Program-made: the position numbers and the translations under genes | The notes under the pieces: model-generated | Seen by the model: the letters and a program-made list of their open reading frames with translations, nothing else | Told to the model about the DNA's origin: nothing | Databases searched by the model: none | Assembly: GCA_964571805.1 (NCBI GenBank) | Contig: CAZNDI010000039.1 | Span: 1-9,681, forward strand | DNA from: JAUHWS01 sp964571805 | GTDB lineage: Bacteria > Patescibacteriota > Gracilibacteria > UM-FILTER-43-11 | Reading direction: 5' to 3' | Length of the DNA stretch: 9,681 nt | Shown: positions 1 to 6,775 of the stretch, in pieces | Position numbering within the stretch: position 1 is the first letter of the stretch | How the letters are laid out: each line of letters begins with the position of its first letter

Positions 1-120
1 CTGTAAAAGAGGTGAATATTAAATTTAAAGAAAAAAATTATAAAAAGCGCAACCTTTCAAAAAAACCGTGTTATAAAGTACAGTAAATTAAGTTATTTAA
101 ATTATTAATAATCGTAAATT

Positions 121-672
121 ATGAAAAAGTTATTTTATATCCTTCCAGCCATCTTCTTATTGGCAGCCTGTCAGCCAGAATCAGAAGTGACAGAGGAAGA
201 GGAAAAAAACCCTATTGAAATTCAGGATGAAAGTGCCTTGAATGAAGATGAAAAAACCATAGAAGAAAGCAAGGTCAAAGATGTGGCAGAAAATTCTGAA
301 ACAGAGCTCAAGTCATTTGAAACTCTGGATGAAATAATAGCATTTTCCGGATCAGCAGAGATTGATAAATTTAAAACCGTTAAGCCTGAAGGATTCAAGG
401 CCTACGAATATGGAGCTTTTGATGGCTCTTTGCCACCTCATAATTTTGCCCCGGATGGAGTCAGTGCAAGTATTTATATTTTGGTGGATATTTTAACCAA
501 AGAAGCCAAGGAAAAATATCCTGATGGTTATTCAGTGTTAAAAAATTACCCTTTCTACATTCAATTAGAAACTCCCCCACCTTGTTTTATGGTAGAAGAA
601 GATTGTGACGACATCAACGTAGTTAAATATTTTGGACCTTTTGAAGGACCAATGATGCGGATGTTAGAATAA
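121..672 (+). CDS. Acidic-linker lipoprotein of unknown function
   Basis: A 183-residue secreted lipoprotein. Residues 1-17 form a short lipoprotein signal peptide (two lysines, a hydrophobic core, lipobox L-A-A-C with the lipidated cysteine at residue 17). Residues 18-64 are a strongly acidic, low-complexity stretch that probably acts as a flexible tether. Residues 65-183 look folded, with aromatic residues and one pair of cysteines (C155 and C162, in the context PPPC...EDC) that could form a disulfide. I do not recognise the folded domain and propose no function. The ATG at 121 is the natural start because the signal peptide begins there; no Shine-Dalgarno sequence precedes it, and I see no convincing promoter in the AT-rich flank. 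The gene is monocistronic: an intrinsic terminator follows 15 bases after the stop codon. Confidence 0.85.
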   Translation: MKKLFYILPAIFLLAACQPESEVTEEEEKNPIEIQDESALNEDEKTIEESKVKDVAENSETELKSFETLDEIIAFSGSAEIDKFKTVKPEGFKAYEYGAFDGSLPPHNFAPDGVSASIYILVDILTKEAKEKYPDGYSVLKNYPFYIQLETPPPCFMVEEDCDDINVVKYFGPFEGPMMRMLE

Positions 673-687
673 TTTGCAAAGAATCAT

Positions 688-720
688 AAAAAAGCCGCTC
701 ATTACTTGAGCGGCTTTTTT
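688..720 (+). terminator. Rho-independent terminator of the 121-672 lipoprotein gene
   Basis: Two 13-base arms, 688-700 (AAAAAAGCCGCTC) and 708-720 (GAGCGGCTTTTTT), are perfectly complementary around a 7-base loop. The GC-rich core is followed by a run of six T. It sits just after the lipoprotein stop codon and before the padR promoter. Confidence 0.93.
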
Positions 721-740
721 CAAATCATAAAATTATTTCC

Positions 741-769
741 TTGACGGTTTATTAACTATTTGGTAAATA
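741..769 (+). promoter_or_regulatory. Promoter of the PadR-HAAS operon
   Basis: A sigma70-like pair: -35 TTGACG at 741-746, a 17-base spacer, and -10 TAAATA at 764-769. Transcription would start near 776, which gives a leader of about 18 bases before the ATG at 794. The -10 element lies within a dyad (755-771), so it is probably under repressor control. Confidence 0.6.
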
Positions 770-771
770 GT
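755..771. promoter_or_regulatory. Dyad over the -10 box, candidate PadR operator
   Basis: ACTATTT (755-761) and AAATAGT (765-771) are perfect inverted 7-mers separated by GGT. The dyad covers the -10 box of the promoter that drives the PadR-family gene. PadR proteins are dimeric winged-helix repressors that commonly bind such AT-rich dyads at their own promoters, so autoregulation is a reasonable inference. No second copy was noticed in the window. Confidence 0.45.
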
Positions 772-793
772 ATTCAGCAACTAATCATTTTAT

Positions 794-1135
794 ATGAAAT
801 TCTCTCGAGAAATCATGAAAGGCGCAACACCTTTCATCATCATGCAAGTCATCCATGAGCTCAAAGAAGGCTACGGGTATCAGATCATGAAAACGATCCG
901 TGAACAAAGCGAGGATATTTTTGATTTTCCGGATAGCACCCTTTACCCCATTTTATATCGCCTAGAGCAAAAAGGGCTGATTACTAGCGATATAAAAGAG
1001 CTTGAAGGAAAAAAAACACGTCGTTATTACTGGCTCACCGAAGCCGGCTTGGATTATTTAGGGGTGCAAGAAAAAGAAATGAAACATTATTTAAAGGGCT
1101 TAGGAAAATTTCTTCCCGGTCAAACGTTTGCTTAA
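794..1135 (+). CDS. PadR-family transcriptional regulator
   Basis: A 113-residue DNA-binding protein with the PadR winged-helix layout. It opens with a first helix followed by the hallmark G-Y-G-Y-Q-I at residues 26-31, then the F-x-x-S-T-L-Y-P-I-L-Y-R-L-E-x-x-G-L-I segment (about residues 44-62, including the recognition helix). The wing follows, with G-K-K-T-R-R-Y-Y-x-L-T-x-x-G (about 72-85), and a short C-terminal helix for dimerisation. The size is normal for the short PadR subfamily. It is the first gene of a tight unit: the next ATG comes one base after its stop codon, and the following two genes encode HAAS-domain membrane proteins, the usual partners of this subfamily. It probably represses its own operon through the dyad over the -10 box. 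The ligand or signal cannot be read from the sequence. There is no Shine-Dalgarno sequence before the ATG. Confidence 0.93.
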   Translation: MKFSREIMKGATPFIIMQVIHELKEGYGYQIMKTIREQSEDIFDFPDSTLYPILYRLEQKGLITSDIKELEGKKTRRYYWLTEAGLDYLGVQEKEMKHYLKGLGKFLPGQTFA

Positions 1136-1136
1136 C

Positions 1137-2702
1137 ATGAACCAAAAAAAATTCTTCAAGCAACTCAAAGATGAACTTCATAATCATCCTTACCAGGACA
1201 GATATTTGGAAGAATTACAAAATCACGCAGAAGACTTAGAAGAAGAGCAATTAAATGATGAGAACTGGAAACACAGAATGGGTGAACCCTTAGGAATTAA
1301 AGCAAATTTTATGAAGATCATGCATCCCTTCGCTGCTTTATTTTTTTTCTTAGAAGCTTTGTGCTATGGCTTTCTTGTTCTGCCTTTTCACATCATGGCG
1401 TTTATAACTATTTCGGAGCTAGGTTCTACTTCTGAATTTTTTATCGTTCTTTTTAAAATGATTCTTTATTTGGCCATTCTTTTTCTTTTTTATTTAATTT
1501 GTCTTAAACGATTCTTAAATTTAAAGCCCATTGTAAATAAATCACCTTTTAGTTGGATAAATCTACTCTTCCTACCCTCCTTGTTATGGAGTATGTCTGG
1601 AATTTTTTCATTAATTTATTCCTTAATGGATTCAACCTTAGTGCACACCAATCTAAAGCTTTTGCTTCTGCAATATGTGATTTTTCTTATTCTAATTTTG
1701 GGCTTGCTATATTTAGCCTGGAAAGCTGCCAAACACATGCCAAATGATAAGTTATTGAATAAATATAAATGGCTTAGGATTATAAAAAGCATCGTTTTTG
1801 CCTATTTCATTGGCTTTCTTATTTTTAGGACGGCATCTACCTATTTTGAACCCAACGCCCACAATGAAAGTTCTATATGGAATAATATGTTTTCAGCTTT
1901 GATGGATTTGGAAGGTTTTATAGGCTTTTTTAGTATGGTTATTTCATATCTCTTTAATTCAATTTTTTCAAAAGAGATTAATCTTTTTGTAATTCTTTAT
2001 TTACCTGGCATCGTACTAATTTTTATAGCTGGCCATTCCTTGTGGACTATCATTAAGCATAAAAAAATTCTGTTTTTAAGAATTGGCATTATTGCCTATG
2101 TACTTTCTTTATCATTAATTAATGCTCAAAACTATGAAGGTAAAAATGAATTTGCAATGGAGGGTATAAATATTTCAAAAATTGTGGAAAAACATGAAGC
2201 CACGATTTTTTATGCTCCGATGAAATATTTTAATCATGATGATGGTAAGCTATTTAAATATGCAGCCAATTTTGAGGATGGGGCATTTATTTTGCAGAAT
2301 AACACCGGCAAAGCCTTCACGATCGAACCCAATAAAATCGAAGGAGAACTTAACAATCAAAAATTCAACAATCTTGTGACTAAAGTAGGGCGTTTTCCTT
2401 TTCGCGAGGATTGGAAGGCTATATTCAATCAGGATACCGGAATATCTTCATTTGATTGGCCAGAAGATTTTACCTGTGAAAAGAAAAAGTTTAGAGAAGA
2501 AAGCGATTCTGGTGGTGAACCAGTTTATTATTATAGTGAAAACATCTGCGAGAAACTTTTCTACAAAAATAAATTAGTGTTCGAAGATGAGTATTTCAGC
2601 ATTGGTGATGTTGATTTTTCCGATGACGGCAAATGGATGATGCTTATAAAAGAAGAGGTTTACGATCCCGACGACGTTTATTTGCTTAAACTAGCTGATT
2701 AA
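1137..2702 (+). CDS. HAAS-domain seven-TM membrane protein, first paralog
   Basis: A 521-residue membrane protein. Residues 1-60 are a soluble helical domain ending in R-M-G-E-P, the pattern of the HAAS (DUF1700-like) signalling domain found beside PadR regulators. About seven hydrophobic segments follow (roughly 66-92, 101-124, 139-163, 174-196, 215-234, 282-305 and 311-329, with a possible weak extra one near 262-275). Residues 331-521 are a soluble C-terminal domain, with a cysteine pair (C447 and C471) and a terminal D-G-K-W then Y-D-P-D-D-V-Y-L-L motif resembling a beta-propeller-type strand. With the HAAS domain inside and seven helices, the C-terminal domain would face outward. I chose ATG 1137 over an in-frame TTG at 1128 because it follows the padR stop codon by one base and gives the same N-terminus as the next gene. 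It is probably a sensor or regulator paired with PadR; the signal is unknown. Confidence 0.85.
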   Translation: MNQKKFFKQLKDELHNHPYQDRYLEELQNHAEDLEEEQLNDENWKHRMGEPLGIKANFMKIMHPFAALFFFLEALCYGFLVLPFHIMAFITISELGSTSEFFIVLFKMILYLAILFLFYLICLKRFLNLKPIVNKSPFSWINLLFLPSLLWSMSGIFSLIYSLMDSTLVHTNLKLLLLQYVIFLILILGLLYLAWKAAKHMPNDKLLNKYKWLRIIKSIVFAYFIGFLIFRTASTYFEPNAHNESSIWNNMFSALMDLEGFIGFFSMVISYLFNSIFSKEINLFVILYLPGIVLIFIAGHSLWTIIKHKKILFLRIGIIAYVLSLSLINAQNYEGKNEFAMEGINISKIVEKHEATIFYAPMKYFNHDDGKLFKYAANFEDGAFILQNNTGKAFTIEPNKIEGELNNQKFNNLVTKVGRFPFREDWKAIFNQDTGISSFDWPEDFTCEKKKFREESDSGGEPVYYYSENICEKLFYKNKLVFEDEYFSIGDVDFSDDGKWMMLIKEEVYDPDDVYLLKLAD

Positions 2703-4196
2703 ATGAACCAAAAAAAATTCTTCAAACAGCTCAAAGATGAACTCCATGGCCACCCTTACCGGGAAAGATTTTTGGAAGAATTAGAGGATCATGTGGAAGA
2801 TTTGGAAAAAGATAAACAGGAATCATCAAGAAAAATAAGCGCTGATTTGGTTAAAAAGAGGATGGGTGAGCCTAAAATGGTAAAAGAAATATTCTTAAAG
2901 ATCATGAATCCTTTCGGAAAATTATTTTTTGTACTGGAGGGGTTATTCTACGGCGGAATATTTTTGCCCATCGCAATCATTCTCTGCACCAGCATTCGAA
3001 ATATCCTGTTTTTAGAAGATAGCTCTCGTCTGGGCTATTTTTTAACGCTTTCTACCCTTGCCTTAGCGACTCTTTTCATCATTTATCGACTCGCCTTCCA
3101 TCGGTTTTTTGAACTTTCGGAAAATTCTCTTAAAAAAAGAGCCTTATGGCTTGCCCTCATCTTTATTCCAGGTCTGTTCATTTTTTGTTTTTTAAGCTTT
3201 AAACAACAGAGTTATCTTGCCAGTCAAACTTCAAATACTGTACTGATGATCAGTCTTTTTCTGGGGCTAAACATCCTTTCGGGATATCTTGCTTGGAAAT
3301 ATTCAGGAAAATCCAAAAAAATAAAAGCACCGACTGGCAAAGGCAATCAGCTCACTCTAAAGCGATTCGTTCTAGGTTATTTTTTCCTCAGCATTATAGT
3401 CAGAACGATCTTGATCAATAGCATGAGCTTGTCAGGCACTATTAACAATCCCTTCCTAGAATCGATTGCACCTTTATTAGCAGCAATGTCACTCATTATT
3501 CCCCTTGAATACATACCATCTTTCTTTTGGAGTGCTCTAGTGGGATCTCAATACGATCCAGCAAGTCTTTTTCTAACCTTCTACCTGCCCATAGGTCTAA
3601 TTCTTTTTCTTGGTCTACAATCTTTATATGTCGTGATCCAGCAAAAAAAATGGTTTTCTTTTAGAGGGTTGATATTTTTTTATGCCCTGTCTCTGTTTTT
3701 TATTCAGGGGGATAGTTTTATCAATGAACCAGAATTTAAAGTGCCGACCATCAATGTTTCAGAATTAATTGAAAAAGATCGCGTGGGAATTTTTTATCCC
3801 ATCTTGAAGTATTTTAATTCAGACGAAGGCAGTCTCTTTAAATATCAAGTGGGGGTGGACATGGAAAATGAACATGGCTTCGTTATCGAGGGGAATGCAG
3901 GGCAATTTTACCCCTTAGGCTTAAATAAATTAGAACAAAATTTTAAAAAACCGTCTTTTGATTCATTAATTGGAGGAATGTCAGAGGTCTACATTCATGG
4001 TGAAAATGAAACTATAGAAAAATTTACTTCTCCGAATGAAATATTTTGGGATCAATTCATCTCAAATCGTGGTGTGCCCATCTCGGACTCAATTGTCTCA
4101 CCAGATGGAAAATGGGGATTGATTGTTTTACCCAACGGAGCCTACGATCCAGAAGAAGTTTATCTACTTCAGCTAAAATCAATCAATGGTAAATGA
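2703..4196 (+). CDS. HAAS-domain seven-TM membrane protein, second paralog
   Basis: A 497-residue paralog of the preceding protein; its ATG directly abuts the TAA of that gene, so the two must be co-transcribed and are probably translationally coupled. The first 15 residues are identical to the neighbour, and the HAAS-like domain (about 1-70, with K-K-R-M-G-E-P) stays very similar. The membrane region (about seven segments between residues 70 and 335) is much more diverged. The C-terminal domain (about 340-497) shares the blocks I-F-Y-x-x-x-K-Y-F-N-x-D near residue 363 and S-P-D-G-K-W then Y-D-P-E-E-V-Y-L-L near 466-489. This copy lacks the C-terminal cysteine pair of the first paralog and is about 24 residues shorter. 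Same proposed role: membrane partner of the PadR regulator, possibly acting as a pair with its neighbour. It ends in TGA. Confidence 0.85.
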   Translation: MNQKKFFKQLKDELHGHPYRERFLEELEDHVEDLEKDKQESSRKISADLVKKRMGEPKMVKEIFLKIMNPFGKLFFVLEGLFYGGIFLPIAIILCTSIRNILFLEDSSRLGYFLTLSTLALATLFIIYRLAFHRFFELSENSLKKRALWLALIFIPGLFIFCFLSFKQQSYLASQTSNTVLMISLFLGLNILSGYLAWKYSGKSKKIKAPTGKGNQLTLKRFVLGYFFLSIIVRTILINSMSLSGTINNPFLESIAPLLAAMSLIIPLEYIPSFFWSALVGSQYDPASLFLTFYLPIGLILFLGLQSLYVVIQQKKWFSFRGLIFFYALSLFFIQGDSFINEPEFKVPTINVSELIEKDRVGIFYPILKYFNSDEGSLFKYQVGVDMENEHGFVIEGNAGQFYPLGLNKLEQNFKKPSFDSLIGGMSEVYIHGENETIEKFTSPNEIFWDQFISNRGVPISDSIVSPDGKWGLIVLPNGAYDPEEVYLLQLKSINGK

Positions 4197-4265
4197 GAGG
4201 GCGAATTTAAGAACTCTTGCATTTTTTGATAGACAATATTCATTAAATTTTAATCACACATACAC

Positions 4266-4469
4266 ATGATAAGAATCATATTTGGCACCTTCATAATTTT
4301 TGCTGACCTAGGGAGTATTTTTTCCTCCCCACTCATCATTGATCCAGAAAATTCAGCCACAGCCCTAGGAGAAACTATCGGTTTCTATGGTGCTAAGGCG
4401 GCAATAGTAGCATTGGGAATTTGGCTCATCTATACAGGCATTCAAAAAAGAAGGGCTGCTTCGAAATGA
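4266..4469 (+). CDS. Small two-helix membrane protein
   Basis: A 67-residue protein with two hydrophobic segments (about residues 2-22 and 42-61), joined by a short polar loop containing DPENSATALGE, and a basic tail (QKRRAASK). That charge pattern suggests both ends are cytoplasmic. I do not recognise a family. It starts 69 bases after the second HAAS-type gene in the same direction, so it may be the last gene of that operon or have its own weak promoter (TTGCAT at 4217-4222 has no well-spaced -10 box). No Shine-Dalgarno sequence is visible. The gene is short, but its hydrophobic pattern looks protein-like and its ATG is well placed, so I consider it probably real. Confidence 0.6.
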   Translation: MIRIIFGTFIIFADLGSIFSSPLIIDPENSATALGETIGFYGAKAAIVALGIWLIYTGIQKRRAASK

Positions 4470-4531
4470 ACGACAGACCATATAAATAAAAACCTATAAA
4501 AAGATAACGATCCTTAAAATCTGCTAAATTC

Positions 4532-4560
4532 TTGCAAAGCTTTTTTCCATACATTAAAAT
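4532..4560 (+). promoter_or_regulatory. Promoter of the LCP-family gene
   Basis: -35 TTGCAA (4532-4537), an exact 17-base spacer, and -10 TAAAAT (4555-4560). Transcription would begin near 4567, only about 13 bases before ATG 4580. This placement rules against in-frame starts at TTG 4532 and ATG 4559, because both would lie within or upstream of the promoter. Confidence 0.65.
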
Positions 4561-4579
4561 GCAGTCCAACGAAATCACT

Positions 4580-6619
4580 ATGAAAGCATTCAACTTTATA
4601 AAAAGTACCGGGAAATTTTTAGGCTTTGGAGCCCTCATTGGAGTCTTTGTTCTCATTTTTGGCATCTACTGGCAACTTGGTCACGGAGAATCTGCAGACT
4701 ATGATAAGGTCAAAGAAGCTATCGTTCAATATGGCAATGACATGAACGAAATGCGGGAATATCTTTATTTGCCACAGAATAACTATGACTTCTTTCAAGC
4801 CAGCCTCACCAATGCCTCCACAGAAGATCTAGCCCCACAAGAAGACACCCAATACCAAACGGGCGTCATGATGTTTGCGGAAGAATTAGGAAAAAAACAA
4901 TCTCTCATAAAAAATCAAGAAGAAGCGAAAGCCGCTTTGATCAAGCTCACCAAAGACCTCGATTTCATGAAAGGATTGCGTGAATTAAAGTTGAGCACGG
5001 CAAAAGAAATTGAAGTCGATGAGGAATATGCACGTCTTAAACTATTAAACGGTAAAGAACCTCTGGCCCAATTGATTTTTGACCTGAAGACTAAAGAATA
5101 CGCTCTTCAAAGCATTGTTGGATTGCAAACCCTAAAAGGAAAAGCTTCATCTGAAGCGGTTCTCGATTTTTTATCCGAGAATAAAGCCATCATTATTGAA
5201 AAAAAGGAATTACTAGAGGGGCAAAAGAATGACATGAAAGCTTTTTTTGAAGGAAGAGAGCTCAGCCAAATCCTCACTCAGAATACCCTCGCCATCAATG
5301 CAGACCCCGTGGAGACCCCTGCTGCTTTCGAATATTATGTGACTGATTTGAATGGCTCCCCTCTTTTAACCATAGCCCTGGATAGAGAAACTGGACGCTT
5401 TGTGATGGATGCTGTTGGTTATAGCAGCATTGCAAGCCTAAAAGAACCATTTTTGGCGAAACTCGAAAGCCTCAACGGAGAAACTGAACAGATCAAAGCA
5501 ATCAAAACTAAAAAGAAGAATTTGCAAAACTACCTTGTCAGCCAGGAATTTTTAGCTGAAATCAAAAAAGCCAATCTTCAACTCTCCGAGGGGGTGGAAG
5601 AAGGGACAACCCTCATTTATGAACTCACCTTTGGAGATAATCAGGAAAAATTAGGAAGCATTATTTTCGACAATGCTACAGGCAATTTAACCTTTTTGGA
5701 TGCCACGAGTGGCCTTGAATCAAGCCTAGAAGATATCCTCTCTGGCTCAAAAAAAAAAGCCCTGATTTTGCCGGATAGCCTTCCTGCGACTCAAACTGAC
5801 AAACAAGAAGCAGATAAAGTGAACTTTTTGATTGGAGGAAAGCATGGGAGCAACATGGACACCATGATTGTCGCGCAAGTCGATACAGTGAGCAAGACCG
5901 TTAAAATGATCAGCATCCCGCGAGATCTTTTTATGGATGAGCGCAAACTCAACAGCTATAGCATCGATCAGATTAAAAAGTATTTAGGGGTCGTCACTGG
6001 GTTGCACATTGACCATCACATGATCATTGACATGTATGCCTACATTGAAGTCGTGGATAGCTTGGGGGGTGTGGATGTGTATTTGAAAGAACCTGTGGTG
6101 GACCCTACTTATCGGACGGTTGACAATGGGATTGAGGGGACGCTGAATTATCAAGTCGGTTGGCATCACTTTTCTGGCGTTCAATCGTTGCGCATTGCTC
6201 GCTCCCGTCATACCACTTCCGACTTTGTTCGAGCCGAAAGACAGCAAGAAATTCTCAAAGCCCTGAAGAAGAAAATTGCCGAGCTGAACGTGACAGACGC
6301 TGCTCAGGCCCTCAAGATTGCCAACACGATTTTGACCAAGTTGGACACCGACATGAGCCTTAAAGACATCATGACTTATGAGCTTCGCTTTAAGAATTTT
6401 GAAATGGAGGCCAAAGGGGGCTTGAGCACCGGAAATGTTTTGACCTCAGAAATGCATGTTTCCGCTAAAGCCCAAGCTGCAGCTGCTGCAGGTTGCCCCA
6501 AGGCCGAAGAAGGAGCCCCCCCTATCCCCTGCGCCACAGGTAAGGCTCAATACATTCTGAAGCCCGCCAAAGATTGGAATGCAGTACGATGGTATGTGAG
6601 TGAATTGCTGAAGGAATGA
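4580..6619 (+). CDS. LytR-CpsA-Psr (LCP) family cell-envelope protein
   Basis: A 679-residue type II membrane protein. LCP enzymes transfer lipid-linked glycopolymers onto peptidoglycan or other surface acceptors outside the membrane. One helix spans about residues 13-31. Residues 37-110 are helical. Residues 117-390 hold three diverged copies of an 80-residue unit (117-198, 219-298, 312-390). The LCP domain covers about 413-565: D427 in M-D-T-M-I-V, I-P-R-D (446-449), G-L-H-I-D-H-H-M-I-I-D (474-484), V-V-D-S-L-G-G-V-D-V (491-500) and R-x-R-x(4)-D-x-x-R-x-x-R-Q-Q (541-556), so the polyphosphate-binding arginines are present. The loop after I-P-R-D is shorter than in typical members. A C-terminal domain (570-679) carries C639 and C651, a likely disulfide, and ends in the usual Y-x-L-x-P...W-x-x-V pattern. 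The start at 4580 is fixed by the promoter. The whole protein is much longer than typical LCP proteins of 300-500 residues. Confidence 0.92.
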   Translation: MKAFNFIKSTGKFLGFGALIGVFVLIFGIYWQLGHGESADYDKVKEAIVQYGNDMNEMREYLYLPQNNYDFFQASLTNASTEDLAPQEDTQYQTGVMMFAEELGKKQSLIKNQEEAKAALIKLTKDLDFMKGLRELKLSTAKEIEVDEEYARLKLLNGKEPLAQLIFDLKTKEYALQSIVGLQTLKGKASSEAVLDFLSENKAIIIEKKELLEGQKNDMKAFFEGRELSQILTQNTLAINADPVETPAAFEYYVTDLNGSPLLTIALDRETGRFVMDAVGYSSIASLKEPFLAKLESLNGETEQIKAIKTKKKNLQNYLVSQEFLAEIKKANLQLSEGVEEGTTLIYELTFGDNQEKLGSIIFDNATGNLTFLDATSGLESSLEDILSGSKKKALILPDSLPATQTDKQEADKVNFLIGGKHGSNMDTMIVAQVDTVSKTVKMISIPRDLFMDERKLNSYSIDQIKKYLGVVTGLHIDHHMIIDMYAYIEVVDSLGGVDVYLKEPVVDPTYRTVDNGIEGTLNYQVGWHHFSGVQSLRIARSRHTTSDFVRAERQQEILKALKKKIAELNVTDAAQALKIANTILTKLDTDMSLKDIMTYELRFKNFEMEAKGGLSTGNVLTSEMHVSAKAQAAAAAGCPKAEEGAPPIPCATGKAQYILKPAKDWNAVRWYVSELLKE

Positions 6620-6665
6620 ACTATCTCGGAACAAGTATGCTGGGAATTCTAATCGGTTAAAATCC

Positions 6666-6693
6666 GTAGGCGCACTCCATGGAGTGCGCCTAC
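6666..6693. repeat. Perfect 28-bp REP-like palindrome
   Basis: GTAGGCGCACTCCA (6666-6679) is followed immediately by its exact reverse complement (6680-6693). It is GC-rich in an AT-rich intergenic region, 46 bases after the LCP stop codon. The GTAGG-CGC...GCG-CCTAC ends resemble the dispersed REP-type palindromes often seen between genes in many bacterial genomes. It could also act as a transcription-ending hairpin for the LCP gene, although no T-run follows directly (a T-rich stretch starts about 12 bases later, near 6705). Confidence 0.85.
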
Positions 6694-6717
6694 AGAAATT
6701 GAAATTTTATTTTTTGA

Positions 6718-6745
6718 TTTACAAAAAAAATAATTAAATTATAAT
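6718..6745 (+). promoter_or_regulatory. Promoter of the coiled-coil orphan gene
   Basis: -35 TTTACA (6718-6723), a 16-base spacer, and a consensus -10 TATAAT (6740-6745). Transcription would start near 6752, about 24 bases before ATG 6776. Confidence 0.6.
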
Positions 6746-6775
6746 CTAATCTTAATCACTCATTAAGATTTATTT

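Noticed and set aside
1..120. End of an upstream gene in the first bases
   Set aside because: A TAA at 4-6 could be an upstream stop codon, but too little sequence is present to assign a frame, and no convincing promoter could be read in the rest.
1553..1747. Plus-strand open frame of 64 codons within the first HAAS-type gene
   Set aside because: It lies wholly in another frame of a convincing membrane protein gene.
4532..4579. Earlier LCP starts at TTG 4532 and ATG 4559
   Set aside because: They coincide with the -35 and -10 boxes of a well-spaced promoter; ATG 4580 begins a normal N-terminus before the membrane helix.
4426..4665. Minus-strand frame of 79 codons across the LCP promoter region
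   Set aside because: It overlaps two plus-strand genes and their promoter and shows no recognisable protein features.
5984..6634. Minus-strand and alternate-frame open frames within the LCP gene
   Set aside because: They overlap the conserved LCP domain and have no protein-like features of their own.
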